A DNA stretch of 25,053 nt. Source: CAITUY01 sp964611575. Lineage in GTDB: Bacteria; Verrucomicrobiota; Kiritimatiellia; CAIKKV01; CAITUY01. The stretch's first letter is position 1; each line of letters opens with the position of its first letter. The notes under the pieces were generated by a model. The model saw only the letters and a program-made list of their open reading frames with translations, did no database searches and had not been told where the DNA came from. This document shows positions 15,212-21,751 of the stretch, in pieces. The stretch lies in the NCBI GenBank assembly GCA_964611575.1, contig CAZTAJ010000060.1, positions 1 through 25,053 on the forward strand. Direction: 5' to 3'. The position numbers were made by a program, and so were the translations under genes.

Positions 15212-16273
15212 ATGAAAGCGCTTGTGGCGGTGGTTCTGTTGGCGGCGGCGGGGATGGCGATGGCGGCGGAACGGGCGTTGCCGGACGCGTCGTGGGACCG
15301 TCTGCCCCGGTGGCGCGGGTTCAACCTGCTCGAGAAGTTCAACGTCGGGAAGAACGAACCGTTTCGGGAGGAAGACTTCCGCCTGATTGCCGAACTCGGG
15401 TTCAACTTCGTGCGGTTGCCGATGGATTACCGGTGCTGGATCGTCGATGGCGATTGGCGCCGTCTGCGCGAGGATACGCTCAAGGAAATCGACCAGGCGA
15501 TCGCGTACGGCAGGCGCTACGGCATCCACGTGTGCCTCAACTTTCACCGTGCGCCGGGCTACACCGTCGCCAGTCCCGCCGAGAAGAAGTCGCTCTGGAC
15601 GGATCCCGAGGCGCAGGAGGTTTGCGCGATGCATTGGGGGGCCTTTGCGAAGCGCTACAAGGGCGTGCCGAACCGCAACCTCAGCTTCAACCTGCTCAAC
15701 GAGCCGGCTGGAGTCCAGGCCGCCGCGCACGCGGCGGTCATCGCGAAACTGGTTGCGGCGATCCGCGCGGAGGATCCCGAACGCCTCATCATCTGCGACG
15801 CCCGCCAGTGGGGCACGGTGCCGGGCGACGAGTTGATCCCGTTGAAGGTTGCACAGTCAACGCGCGGCTACACGCCCATGGAGGTAACCCACTACAAGGC
15901 GTCCTGGGTGCATATGGACGCCTCCGTGCGGCCGTCGTGGCCGATGCTGGATGCCTCCGGTCAGGTTCCCGGCCCATCGGGCCGCGAATGGCTCGCGGGG
16001 AAATGCGTTGCGCCGTTCCGCGCGCTGCAGGCGAAGGGAGTCGGCGTCATGGTCGGTGAATTCGGCGCCTTCAACCAGACCCCGCACCCGATCGTGCTGC
16101 GCTGGATGGGCGACAGCCTGGCCAACTGGAAGGATGCGGGCTGGGGCTGGGCGCTCTGGAACTTCCGCGGTTCCTTCGGCGTGCTCGACAGCGACCGGAA
16201 CGACGTCGTCTACGAGGATTTCCAGGGCCACAAGCTCGACCGCAAGATGCTCGACCTGCTGCAGGCAAACTGA
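15212..16273 (+). CDS. secreted glycoside hydrolase family 5 (cellulase-like) protein
   Basis: The 353-residue protein has a signal peptide (MKALVAVVLLAAAGMAMA, cut about residue 19). It carries the GH5 landmarks: RGFNLLEKFN, GFNFVRLPMDYRCW, the acid/base Glu164 in FNLLNEP, and the nucleophile Glu283 in VMVGEFGAF, then GWGWALWNFRGSFGVLDS. The family cleaves beta-1,4-glucans, mannans and related glycans in the periplasm or outside the cell; the exact substrate is unknown. The start at 15212 follows GGGAGGG and gives a clean signal peptide; upstream in-frame starts (for example ATG 15185) do not. It stands alone between the phosphate operon and the rubrerythrin genes, replacing the 5' part of a URO-D gene, so it may have arrived by rearrangement. 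Confidence 0.88.
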   Translation: MKALVAVVLLAAAGMAMAAERALPDASWDRLPRWRGFNLLEKFNVGKNEPFREEDFRLIAELGFNFVRLPMDYRCWIVDGDWRRLREDTLKEIDQAIAYGRRYGIHVCLNFHRAPGYTVASPAEKKSLWTDPEAQEVCAMHWGAFAKRYKGVPNRNLSFNLLNEPAGVQAAAHAAVIAKLVAAIRAEDPERLIICDARQWGTVPGDELIPLKVAQSTRGYTPMEVTHYKASWVHMDASVRPSWPMLDASGQVPGPSGREWLAGKCVAPFRALQAKGVGVMVGEFGAFNQTPHPIVLRWMGDSLANWKDAGWGWALWNFRGSFGVLDSDRNDVVYEDFQGHKLDRKMLDLLQAN

Positions 16274-16338
16274 GCGCCGTGTCATGCGGTCGTCCGGGGT
16301 CCGGAGCTTGCCGCGCAGGCGCAAACCTCCGGAACGAG

Positions 16339-16359
16339 CCCCGTTTGCCATGGACGGGG
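16339..16359 (+). terminator. hairpin downstream of the GH5 gene
   Basis: CCCCGT and ACGGGG form a 6-bp stem with a nine-base loop; a second pair, CCGGAG (16301-16306) and CTCCGG (16327-16332), lies just before it. There is a GT-rich stretch after it but no true T tract, so termination is only suggested. It separates the GH5 gene from the rubrerythrin promoter. Confidence 0.35.
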
Positions 16360-16378
16360 TCTGGGGGTTTAGTATAAT
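16350..16378 (+). promoter_or_regulatory. candidate sigma-70 promoter for the rubrerythrin operon
   Basis: A perfect -10 hexamer TATAAT lies at 16373-16378, about 88 bases before the rubrerythrin start, in an otherwise GC-rich region. The -35 position (17-bp spacing) holds only ATGGAC, a poor match; TTGCCA at 16345 is too far. An activator or an alternative -35 reading may be involved. Confidence 0.4.
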
Positions 16379-16465
16379 TGAAATGTTATCGCGTAATGTG
16401 CCGGCGGCGGGTTTCAGCCTGGCCGGGCGGCGTGAACAAGACAACAACACGAGGAGGGTGGGACG

Positions 16466-16966
16466 ATGGCAACACTGGATAATCTGCAGGCGGCATTTGC
16501 GGGCGAGAGTCAGGCGAACCGGAAATACCTGGCGTTTGCAGCCAAGGCGGAGGCGGATGGGAAGCCGCAGATCGCGAAATTGTTCCGGGCGGCGGCGGCG
16601 GCGGAAACGGTCCACGCGCATGCCCATCTGCGCGTGATGAACGGCGTGGGGAGCACCGTCGCGAACGTGCAGGCCGCGATTGCGGGCGAGGGTCACGAGT
16701 TTAAGACGATGTATCCCGGGTTTGTGGCGGAGGCCAAGAAGGAAGGCAATGCCGCAGCGCTGAAGTCTTTCGAGTTTGCCATGACGGTGGAGAAGGTGCA
16801 CTACGATCTGTACAGTCAGGCCGCTGAAGCCCTCAAGGCGGGTAAGGATCTGGCGACGGTCAAGATATTCGTCTGTCCGGTTTGCGGCAACACGGTCTTG
16901 AACGGCACCCCGGATAAATGCCCGGTCTGCGGGGTATTGGGGTCGAAGTTCTCCGAAATCCAGTAG
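16466..16966 (+). CDS. rbr: rubrerythrin
   Basis: The 166-residue protein has an N-terminal four-helix diiron domain and a C-terminal rubredoxin-like domain. Probable diiron ligands are Glu14 (GESQANRKY), Glu47 and His50 (ETVHAHAH), Glu78, Glu109 and His112 (VEKVHYDLY). The C-terminal site is C137-x2-C140 and C152-x2-C155. Rubrerythrins reduce hydrogen peroxide in the cytoplasm of anaerobes and microaerophiles. The start has a strong AGGAGGGTGG upstream. It is of the short type (about 165 residues) and lies three bases before a gene for its likely electron donor. Confidence 0.93.
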   Translation: MATLDNLQAAFAGESQANRKYLAFAAKAEADGKPQIAKLFRAAAAAETVHAHAHLRVMNGVGSTVANVQAAIAGEGHEFKTMYPGFVAEAKKEGNAAALKSFEFAMTVEKVHYDLYSQAAEALKAGKDLATVKIFVCPVCGNTVLNGTPDKCPVCGVLGSKFSEIQ

Positions 16967-16969
16967 TCC

Positions 16970-18475
16970 ATGGACCGACGGGGCGAACAGGCGTGGCGCT
17001 GCACGGTATGCGGCTACATTCATTCGGGCACTGATGCGCCCGATGGGTGTCCCGTGTGCGGTGCCGCCAAGGCGGAGTTCGAACCCTATACGGCGCCGGC
17101 GGCAACGCGCGCGGAGATGCGCGCGAGCCGCTGGCAGTGCCTGAACTGCCACTACGTCCACGAGGGCCCCGAACCTCCTGCCGACTGTCCGGTCTGCGGC
17201 GCGGCGAAGGATAGGTTCGAGGCGGCGCCCGTGCCGGAGTTGAACGTCGGTGCGCGTGCCGTCCGGGTCGTCATCGTGGGGGGCGGCATCGCCGGCGTTT
17301 CGGCGGCCGAGACGGTCCGTCGCGTTTCGCCCGAGTCGTCGGTCACTCTGCTGGCCACGGATCCGGAGTTGCCTTACTACCGCCTCAACCTGACCCGTTA
17401 TCTGGCCGGAGAGATTGCGCGGGACACGCTTCCGATTCATCCCGCCTCCTGGTATGCGGAGCAGCGCATCGAATTGAGTTGTGGCGCAACGGTGGAGCAA
17501 ATCGTCCCTGAGGCGCATCAGGTCGTGATGGGGGCGGGCCGGTCGATATCCTATGAGAAGCTGATCCTGACGCCGGGGGCGCATCCCTATGTGCCGCCGC
17601 TGGCGGGAACGCAACGTGAGGGGGTGATCTGCCTGCGCACGGCGTCGGACGCGGACGAGATACTGAATCGGGTGCGAGGCGGCGCGCGGTGCGTGTGCGT
17701 CGGGGGCGGGGTACTGGGGATCGAAACCGCGGGGGCGCTGGCACGGCGGGGGGCGGACGTAACGATGCTGGAGAGTCATGAGTGGCTCATGCCGCGTCAG
17801 TTGAACCGGAAGGCCGCCGACATCCTGGAACGGCACATGCAGGGAATCGGCGTGAAAGTCGTCAAGACTGCCAGGACCCGCGAACTCACCGGGGAGAAGC
17901 GCGTCACGGGCGTGGCTCTTGAGGATGGGAGGACGTTGTCGGCGGAACTGGTCGTCCTGGCCACGGGTGTGCGACCCAACACCGCGTTGGCTCGCAAGGC
18001 AGGGATCGAGGTCAATACCGGGATCGTGGTCAATAATCACCTCGAGTGTTCATGTCCGGACGTATTTGCCGCCGGTGACGTCGCCGAGCATAACGGCCTG
18101 GTCTACGGCGCCTGGGCGGCCTCGCAATACCAGGGGAGCATCGCCGGGTTGAACGCGGTTGGGATTCCGACCGCGTTTGGCGGCTTGCCGCGCTCCAACA
18201 CCTTGAAAGCGCTGGGTTTGGACATCGCCAGTATCGGTCGGTTTCAGCCCGAGGATGGAAGTTACGTGGTGCTGGAAAGCGAGGGGCCGGCGGCCTATCT
18301 GGAATTCGTCTTCAGGGACGGCCGGATGGTGGGCGCCATTCTCATGGGGCACCCTGAACTCGCGGCGCTGGTCAAGCAGGCGGTGGAGTCGGCGGCGGAC
18401 TTCTCCGGGCTGCTCCATACGACGCCGACCTGCGCCGATGTGGTGCGACGGCTGGTGGCGGCGGGAAAGGGCTGA
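16970..18475 (+). CDS. rubredoxin:NAD(P)H oxidoreductase with two N-terminal rubredoxin-like domains
   Basis: The 501-residue protein has three parts. Two short rubredoxin-like iron sites lie at residues 11-30 (CTVCGYIHSG, then CPVCG) and 57-76 (CLNCHYVHEG, then CPVCG). Then comes a pyridine-nucleotide-disulfide-type flavoprotein: FAD loop VVIVGGGIAGVSAAE from about residue 99, NAD(P)H loop CVCVGGGVLGIETAG about 243, and a second FAD motif DVFAAGDVAEH about 363. Rubredoxin reductases of this fold pass electrons from NAD(P)H to rubredoxin and on to rubrerythrin. Carrying two rubredoxin sites on the reductase itself could make a self-contained electron wire. It starts three bases after rubrerythrin, so the pair is surely co-transcribed. 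Nitrite-reductase-like flavoproteins have a related fold but lack the double zinc-ribbon-like lead. Confidence 0.9.
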   Translation: MDRRGEQAWRCTVCGYIHSGTDAPDGCPVCGAAKAEFEPYTAPAATRAEMRASRWQCLNCHYVHEGPEPPADCPVCGAAKDRFEAAPVPELNVGARAVRVVIVGGGIAGVSAAETVRRVSPESSVTLLATDPELPYYRLNLTRYLAGEIARDTLPIHPASWYAEQRIELSCGATVEQIVPEAHQVVMGAGRSISYEKLILTPGAHPYVPPLAGTQREGVICLRTASDADEILNRVRGGARCVCVGGGVLGIETAGALARRGADVTMLESHEWLMPRQLNRKAADILERHMQGIGVKVVKTARTRELTGEKRVTGVALEDGRTLSAELVVLATGVRPNTALARKAGIEVNTGIVVNNHLECSCPDVFAAGDVAEHNGLVYGAWAASQYQGSIAGLNAVGIPTAFGGLPRSNTLKALGLDIASIGRFQPEDGSYVVLESEGPAAYLEFVFRDGRMVGAILMGHPELAALVKQAVESAADFSGLLHTTPTCADVVRRLVAAGKG

Positions 18476-18483
18476 GGAGCCAG
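18475..18483 (+). repeat. short repeat word AGGAGCCAG, copy 1
   Basis: The word AGGAGCCAG begins at the last base of the reductase stop codon and is followed by GGTTCAGAGGTCAGG. The same word occurs at 20984-20992 next to GTCAGG and AGAAGCC. Strings of this kind (permutations of AGTCAGGAGCCAG) resemble the degenerate short tandem repeats seen between genes in several phyla. Copy number outside the window is unknown. Confidence 0.35.
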
Positions 18484-18568
18484 GGTTCAGAGGTCAGGAA
18501 GTGCAGCCGACGGGGCATGATCGTGGTGTGACACCTGACGCGACGCGAGCCATCGCCTGCAACCCAAG

Positions 18569-18618
18569 GGGAGGGCGCGCATGGTGCGCGCCGCGGACGG
18601 CGACACGCCGTCCCTCCC
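18569..18618. repeat. predicted three-way-junction (double-hairpin) intergenic element
   Basis: Two perfect hairpins of 8 bp with 3-base loops stand side by side: GGCGCGCA/TGCGCGCC (18574-18592) and GGACGGCG/CGCCGTCC (18595-18613), with two bases between them. A closing stem GGGAG (18569-18573) and CTCCC (18614-18618) pairs around both. All 21 pairs are Watson-Crick. The element ends 90 bases before the arsR promoter. It could be a dispersed palindromic (REP- or MITE-like) element, a bidirectional terminator body, or a structured RNA. No T tract follows. The rest of 18476-18708 shows no gene. Confidence 0.6.
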
Positions 18619-18708
18619 AACGATGCGACACAGAATCATCACCTATCGCGCAGGACGGTCTGCGCCCGTGAGTCCCGCGTTTTCTATCCCTCCGAACGGA
18701 ATCATGCC

Positions 18709-18743
18709 TTGACAATATGCGGATATGCGCATATCCTACTCGC
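18709..18743 (+). promoter_or_regulatory. arsR promoter with overlapping palindromic operator, probably leaderless
   Basis: The -35 is TTGACA (18709-18714) and the -10 is TATCCT (18732-18737), with a 17-bp spacer. A perfect 16-bp palindrome GGATATGCGCATATCC (18721-18736) fills the spacer and most of the -10; ATATGCG is also repeated directly at 18715-18721 and 18723-18729. A repressor bound here would block RNA polymerase. The expected transcript start, about seven bases after the -10, falls at or next to the arsR ATG at 18744, which has no Shine-Dalgarno, so the message is probably leaderless. Confidence 0.8.
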
Positions 18744-19061
18744 ATGAATTACCCACAGGCGAAGGTGCGGGCGGATATCCTCAAGGCGCTGGCGCATCCG
18801 GCGCGCGTGCTGATCGTCGATGCGCTCTGCAATGGCGATCGGTGCGTGTGCGAGTTGAACTCGCTGGTGAAGATCGACCAATCCGGCTTCTCCCGGCATC
18901 TCGGCGTGCTGAAGAAGGCGGGGATTGTGAGTGAGCGGCGGGAGGGGATGAAGGTCTTCCACCATTTGGAGACCCCTTGCATTCTCAAGGCATTCGAATG
19001 CGCAGTCGAGGTGGTTCGCGCCGATACGAAGCGTCGGAACAACTCCCTGAAGGCGGTCTGA
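18744..19061 (+). CDS. arsR: ArsR-family metalloregulatory repressor
   Basis: The 105-residue winged-helix protein begins MNYPQAKVRADILKALAHPA. It has the metal-sensing motif CVCEL in DRCVCELNSLVKIDQ, matching the Cys-x-Cys of arsenite-sensing ArsR, and the recognition helix SGFSRHLGVLKKAGIVSERR. The third Cys of the E. coli R773-type site (CVCDLC) is absent; other Cys in the C-terminal part (TPCILKAFEC) could complete a site. It would repress its own operon via the palindrome upstream and release it on binding As(III) or a similar soft metal. The start at 18744 is chosen because an in-frame ATG at 18717 lies inside the operator and promoter. An arsP-type permease follows after 24 bases. Confidence 0.9.
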   Translation: MNYPQAKVRADILKALAHPARVLIVDALCNGDRCVCELNSLVKIDQSGFSRHLGVLKKAGIVSERREGMKVFHHLETPCILKAFECAVEVVRADTKRRNNSLKAV

Positions 19062-19085
19062 CGCGAGTCGTAGGGGGATAGGCGA

Positions 19086-20126
19086 ATGACGATGTCGAAA
19101 ACGAGTTCGAATAACAGGCGTACCTATCTGCTGTGGGGGGCGGCCGGGCTTGCGATCTGGTGGTTGATATACCGCAGTCTGGCGTCGGTGGCGGCGTGGT
19201 TCACCTATACGCTGCTCGGGTTGAGCCCCGGCTTGCCTCTGGCTGCCGCCGTTGAGTTCTTTGTTTTCGAGGCGCCCAAGGTGCTGATGCTGCTGACGCT
19301 GGTCGTGTTTGGCGTGGGTATCGTGCGCTCTTTCTTCACACCCGAACGGACGCGCCGGATACTTTCCGGAAGACGCGAGTCCGCCGGCAACGTGCTGGCG
19401 GCGTTGTTGGGGATTGTCACGCCTTTCTGCTCCTGTTCGGCAGTGCCGTTGTTCATCGGCTTCGTCACGACCGGCGTGCCGTTGGGGGTGACGTTTTCCT
19501 TCCTGATTTCATCGCCGATGGTCAACGAGGTGGCGCTGGTGCTGCTGCTCGGGCTGTTCGGGTGGAAGATCGCGGCGATCTATCTGGGCACCGGCCTGGC
19601 CGTCGCCATCGTGGCCGGGTGGGTCATCGGGCGGCTGAGGATGGAAAAGTATGTCGAAGACTGGGTCTACCAGACGCAGACCGGTGACGCGGCGCAGGGA
19701 ATGGAGCCGGATTGGTCCGCCCGCATCCGCTTCGGCTTCGATGCGGTGAAAGACATTGTGGGGCGCGTCTGGCTCTACGTCCTGATCGGGATCGGCGTGG
19801 GCGCGGGCATTCATGGTTACGTGCCGGAGAATTTCATGGCTTCCATCATGGGCAAAGGCGCATGGTGGTCGGTGCCGCTGGCGGTGCTCATCGGCGTGCC
19901 GATGTATTCCAACGCGGCGGGCATCATCCCGGTCGTGCAGGCGCTACTGGGCAAGGGGGCGGCGCTGGGCACGGTCCTCGCGTTCATGATGGCGGTCATT
20001 GCGCTTTCACTGCCCGAGGCGATCATCCTGCGCAAGGTCTTAAAACCCCGATTGGTTGGCGTGTTTTTCGGCGTGGTGGCGATTGGGATCATGGCGGTCG
20101 GATATCTGTTCAATGCCATCATGTGA
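19086..20126 (+). CDS. arsP: ArsP/DUF318-type permease (probable organoarsenical efflux)
   Basis: The 346-residue integral membrane protein has about 8-10 transmembrane segments. It carries the family hallmark TPFCSCSAVPLFIGFVTTGV (Cys pair), FLISSPMVNEVALVLLLG, and a mirrored repeat with GVPMYSNAAGIIPVVQALLG and MAVIALSLPEAIILRKVL. Characterised ArsP proteins expel trivalent organoarsenicals such as methylarsenite and reduced roxarsone, and the FCSCS cysteines are expected to bind arsenic. The family also includes permeases of unknown function, but the arsR in front and the redox proteins behind fit arsenic. The hydrophilic loop at about residues 175-215 separates the two halves. Confidence 0.85.
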   Translation: MTMSKTSSNNRRTYLLWGAAGLAIWWLIYRSLASVAAWFTYTLLGLSPGLPLAAAVEFFVFEAPKVLMLLTLVVFGVGIVRSFFTPERTRRILSGRRESAGNVLAALLGIVTPFCSCSAVPLFIGFVTTGVPLGVTFSFLISSPMVNEVALVLLLGLFGWKIAAIYLGTGLAVAIVAGWVIGRLRMEKYVEDWVYQTQTGDAAQGMEPDWSARIRFGFDAVKDIVGRVWLYVLIGIGVGAGIHGYVPENFMASIMGKGAWWSVPLAVLIGVPMYSNAAGIIPVVQALLGKGAALGTVLAFMMAVIALSLPEAIILRKVLKPRLVGVFFGVVAIGIMAVGYLFNAIM

Positions 20127-20142
20127 CAGAGAGGATGGTCTC

Positions 20143-20376
20143 ATGAAGAAGATCCAGATATTGGGAACCGGTTGTTCGAAGTGCAAGACACTGATGGCCA
20201 ACGCCGAGACGGCGGTCAAGGCCTTGGGTGTTGAGGCGCAGGTCGAGAAAGTGGAGAAGATCGCCGACATCATGAAATTCGGAGTCATGTCCACGCCGGC
20301 GATGGTGGTGGACGGCCAGGTGAAGAGCGCCGGCCGGGTGCTGAGCGCGGATGACATTAAGAAGTTCCTGGAATAG
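20143..20376 (+). CDS. small thioredoxin-like redox protein (TM0996/MTH895 family)
   Basis: The 77-residue protein MKKIQILGTGCSKCKTLMAN has a CSKC active site, followed by the cis-Pro loop GVMSTPAMVVDGQVKSAG and the end DDIKKFLE. This is the compact thioredoxin fold of the 'redox-active disulfide protein 2' family, cytoplasmic, without signal or membrane segment. Members often follow DUF318/ArsP permeases and probably pass reducing power to them or to their substrate. In the ArsEFG system a protein of this size occupies the ArsE position (known by analogy; assignment here is inference). The start at 20143 is 16 bases after the permease. Confidence 0.88.
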   Translation: MKKIQILGTGCSKCKTLMANAETAVKALGVEAQVEKVEKIADIMKFGVMSTPAMVVDGQVKSAGRVLSADDIKKFLE

Positions 20377-20449
20377 TGGCGGCAGGGACGAGGAGCCCGT
20401 CTTCCCGTATTCCGATCGTCCATTCTTCCATCGCAACAGGAGATGCGGG

Positions 20450-21004
20450 ATGAGCGAGGTGCACAAGAGCAAAGATAACGGCGCCGCCTGCGGGTGTGGC
20501 GGCGGAAGTTGTTGCAGCGGACGGGGCAGATGGATCTGGGTCATCCTGGCCCTGGCCATTGCGGGAGTTTTGATTGCCAAGAACGCCGGGAAGAAGCAGG
20601 TCTCGGCGAGCGCGGCGGCGACCGCTTCTCCTGCGGTTGTTGGGACGACCGGCACGCAGGGCGTTTTGGCCGCCGCCAGCCAGGGGCAGACCATTCCCCG
20701 CCTGGTTGACCTCGGGGCCACCAAGTGCATCCCCTGCAAGATGATGGCGCCCATCCTGGAGGATCTGAAGAAAACCTACGCCGGGAAGATGGACGTGCAG
20801 TTCATCGACGTGTGGGAGAACCCGGATGCGGGGAAGAAGTACGGGATCAACGTTATTCCGACGCAGATCTTCTATGACGCCACGGGGAAGGAACGGTTCC
20901 GGCATGAAGGATTTTTTTCCAAGGAAGACATCCTGGCAAAATGGAAGGAGTTCGAAGTGGAGTTGAACGAGGGGCCGGGAGTCAGGAGCCAGAAGCCGGA
21001 ATGA
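20450..21004 (+). CDS. membrane-anchored thioredoxin with Cys-rich N-terminus
   Basis: The 184-residue protein has three parts: a cytoplasmic Cys-rich lead ACGCGGGSCCSG (about residues 13-24), a single transmembrane helix WIWVILALAIAGVLIA (about 28-44), and a thioredoxin domain (about 80-175) with active site TKCIPCKMMAPILEDL and cis-Pro INVIPTQIFYD. The thioredoxin domain would face the periplasm and receive electrons from the CcdA-like permease encoded next. CIPC differs from the usual CGPC and may shift its redox potential. The N-terminal cysteines could bind As(III) or another thiophilic metal. The last residues (NEGPGVRSQKPE) are encoded by a short repeat word, so the original stop may have been lost. 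The start follows AGGAGATGCGG. Confidence 0.85.
   Translation: MSEVHKSKDNGAACGCGGGSCCSGRGRWIWVILALAIAGVLIAKNAGKKQVSASAAATASPAVVGTTGTQGVLAAASQGQTIPRLVDLGATKCIPCKMMAPILEDLKKTYAGKMDVQFIDVWENPDAGKKYGINVIPTQIFYDATGKERFRHEGFFSKEDILAKWKEFEVELNEGPGVRSQKPE
20984..20992 (+). repeat. short repeat word AGGAGCCAG, copy 2, giving the next gene's Shine-Dalgarno
   Basis: The word AGGAGCCAG, within GTCAGGAGCCAGAAGCC, overlaps the last codons of the thioredoxin gene. Its AGGAG lies about 12 bases before the ATG of the downstream permease and is the only candidate ribosome-binding site there. The same word is at 18475-18483. Confidence 0.4.
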
Positions 21005-21702
21005 TGGAGTACCTCTTCACAGCCCTGTCGCACGCGGTGGAAGGCTCTGCGGGACTTGCGTTGGGTGCCGCCTGCGTGTGGGGTGTGCTCAGCATCCTGT
21101 TGAGCCCGTGCCACTTGGCCAGCATTCCGCTCATCGTGGGCTTCATTGACCAGCAGGGGCGGATCACGACACGACGGGCGTTCACCATCTCGCTCCTGTT
21201 CGCGGTCGGCATCCTGGTTACGATCGGCGTCATCGGGGCGATTACGGCGGCGGCGGGTCGGATGCTGGGTGATGTCGGACGCTGGGGTAATTACGCCGTG
21301 GCCGTCATCTTTTTCGTGGTGGGACTCCACCTGCTCGACGCCATCCGTCTGCCCCTGCCCGGTGCGGCCCAGCCCGGCATGAAACGCAAGGGGATGCTGG
21401 CGGCATTCATTCTGGGTCTCGTTTTCGGCGTGGCACTGGGCCCCTGCACGTTCGCGTATATGGCGCCCATGCTGGCGGTGACGTTCAAGTTGGCGGCCAC
21501 GAATCTGCCGTATGGAATCCTCCTGCTTCTCGTCTACGGGGTCGGTCACTGCTCGGTGATTGTCCTTGCCGGCACGTTTACGGAAGTGGTCCAGCACTAC
21601 CTGAACTGGAACGAGACATCCAAGGGCGCCGTGATTCTCAAGAAGGTGTGCGGGGTGCTGGTGCTCCTGGGCGGCCTTTACCTCATCTACGCAGCCCAGT
21701 AA
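21001..21702 (+). CDS. CcdA/DsbD-like or ArsG-type permease
   Basis: The 233-residue membrane protein has six transmembrane segments. It shows the two-Cys design of CcdA: LLSPCHLASIPLIVGFIDQQ in TM1 and ALGPCTFAYMAPMLAVTFKL in TM4, plus GVGHCSVIVLAG. CcdA/DsbD-type proteins carry electrons from cytoplasmic thioredoxin to periplasmic thiol proteins. A related family, ArsG, is reported to export trivalent aminoaromatic arsenicals. Position as the last gene after arsR, arsP, an ArsE-sized redox protein and a thioredoxin suits either. The SPCH...GPCT pattern and size are what I associate with ArsG-family annotations, but sequence alone does not separate them. The ATG overlaps the previous stop. 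Confidence 0.82.
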   Translation: MMEYLFTALSHAVEGSAGLALGAACVWGVLSILLSPCHLASIPLIVGFIDQQGRITTRRAFTISLLFAVGILVTIGVIGAITAAAGRMLGDVGRWGNYAVAVIFFVVGLHLLDAIRLPLPGAAQPGMKRKGMLAAFILGLVFGVALGPCTFAYMAPMLAVTFKLAATNLPYGILLLLVYGVGHCSVIVLAGTFTEVVQHYLNWNETSKGAVILKKVCGVLVLLGGLYLIYAAQ

Positions 21703-21725
21703 GCGGAAAGCACAGTCCTATGAAA

Positions 21726-21751
21726 ACACGGGTCGCGGTGGATGCCCGTGT
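21726..21751 (-). terminator. intrinsic terminator of the toxin-antitoxin operon
   Basis: On the complement, ACACGGG (from the last base of the toxin stop codon) pairs perfectly with CCCGTGT (7 bp, 12-base loop) and is followed by TTTTC. The orientation and T run suit termination of the minus-strand operon. It also lies 24 bases after the end of the plus-strand arsenic operon and could stop convergent transcription. Confidence 0.5.

Noticed and set aside
15857..18040. Long open frame (727 codons) on the minus strand opposite the GH5, rubrerythrin and reductase genes
   Set aside because: It runs across three well-supported plus-strand genes, its translation is Arg/His/Pro-rich with no motif, and such antisense frames are expected at this GC content.
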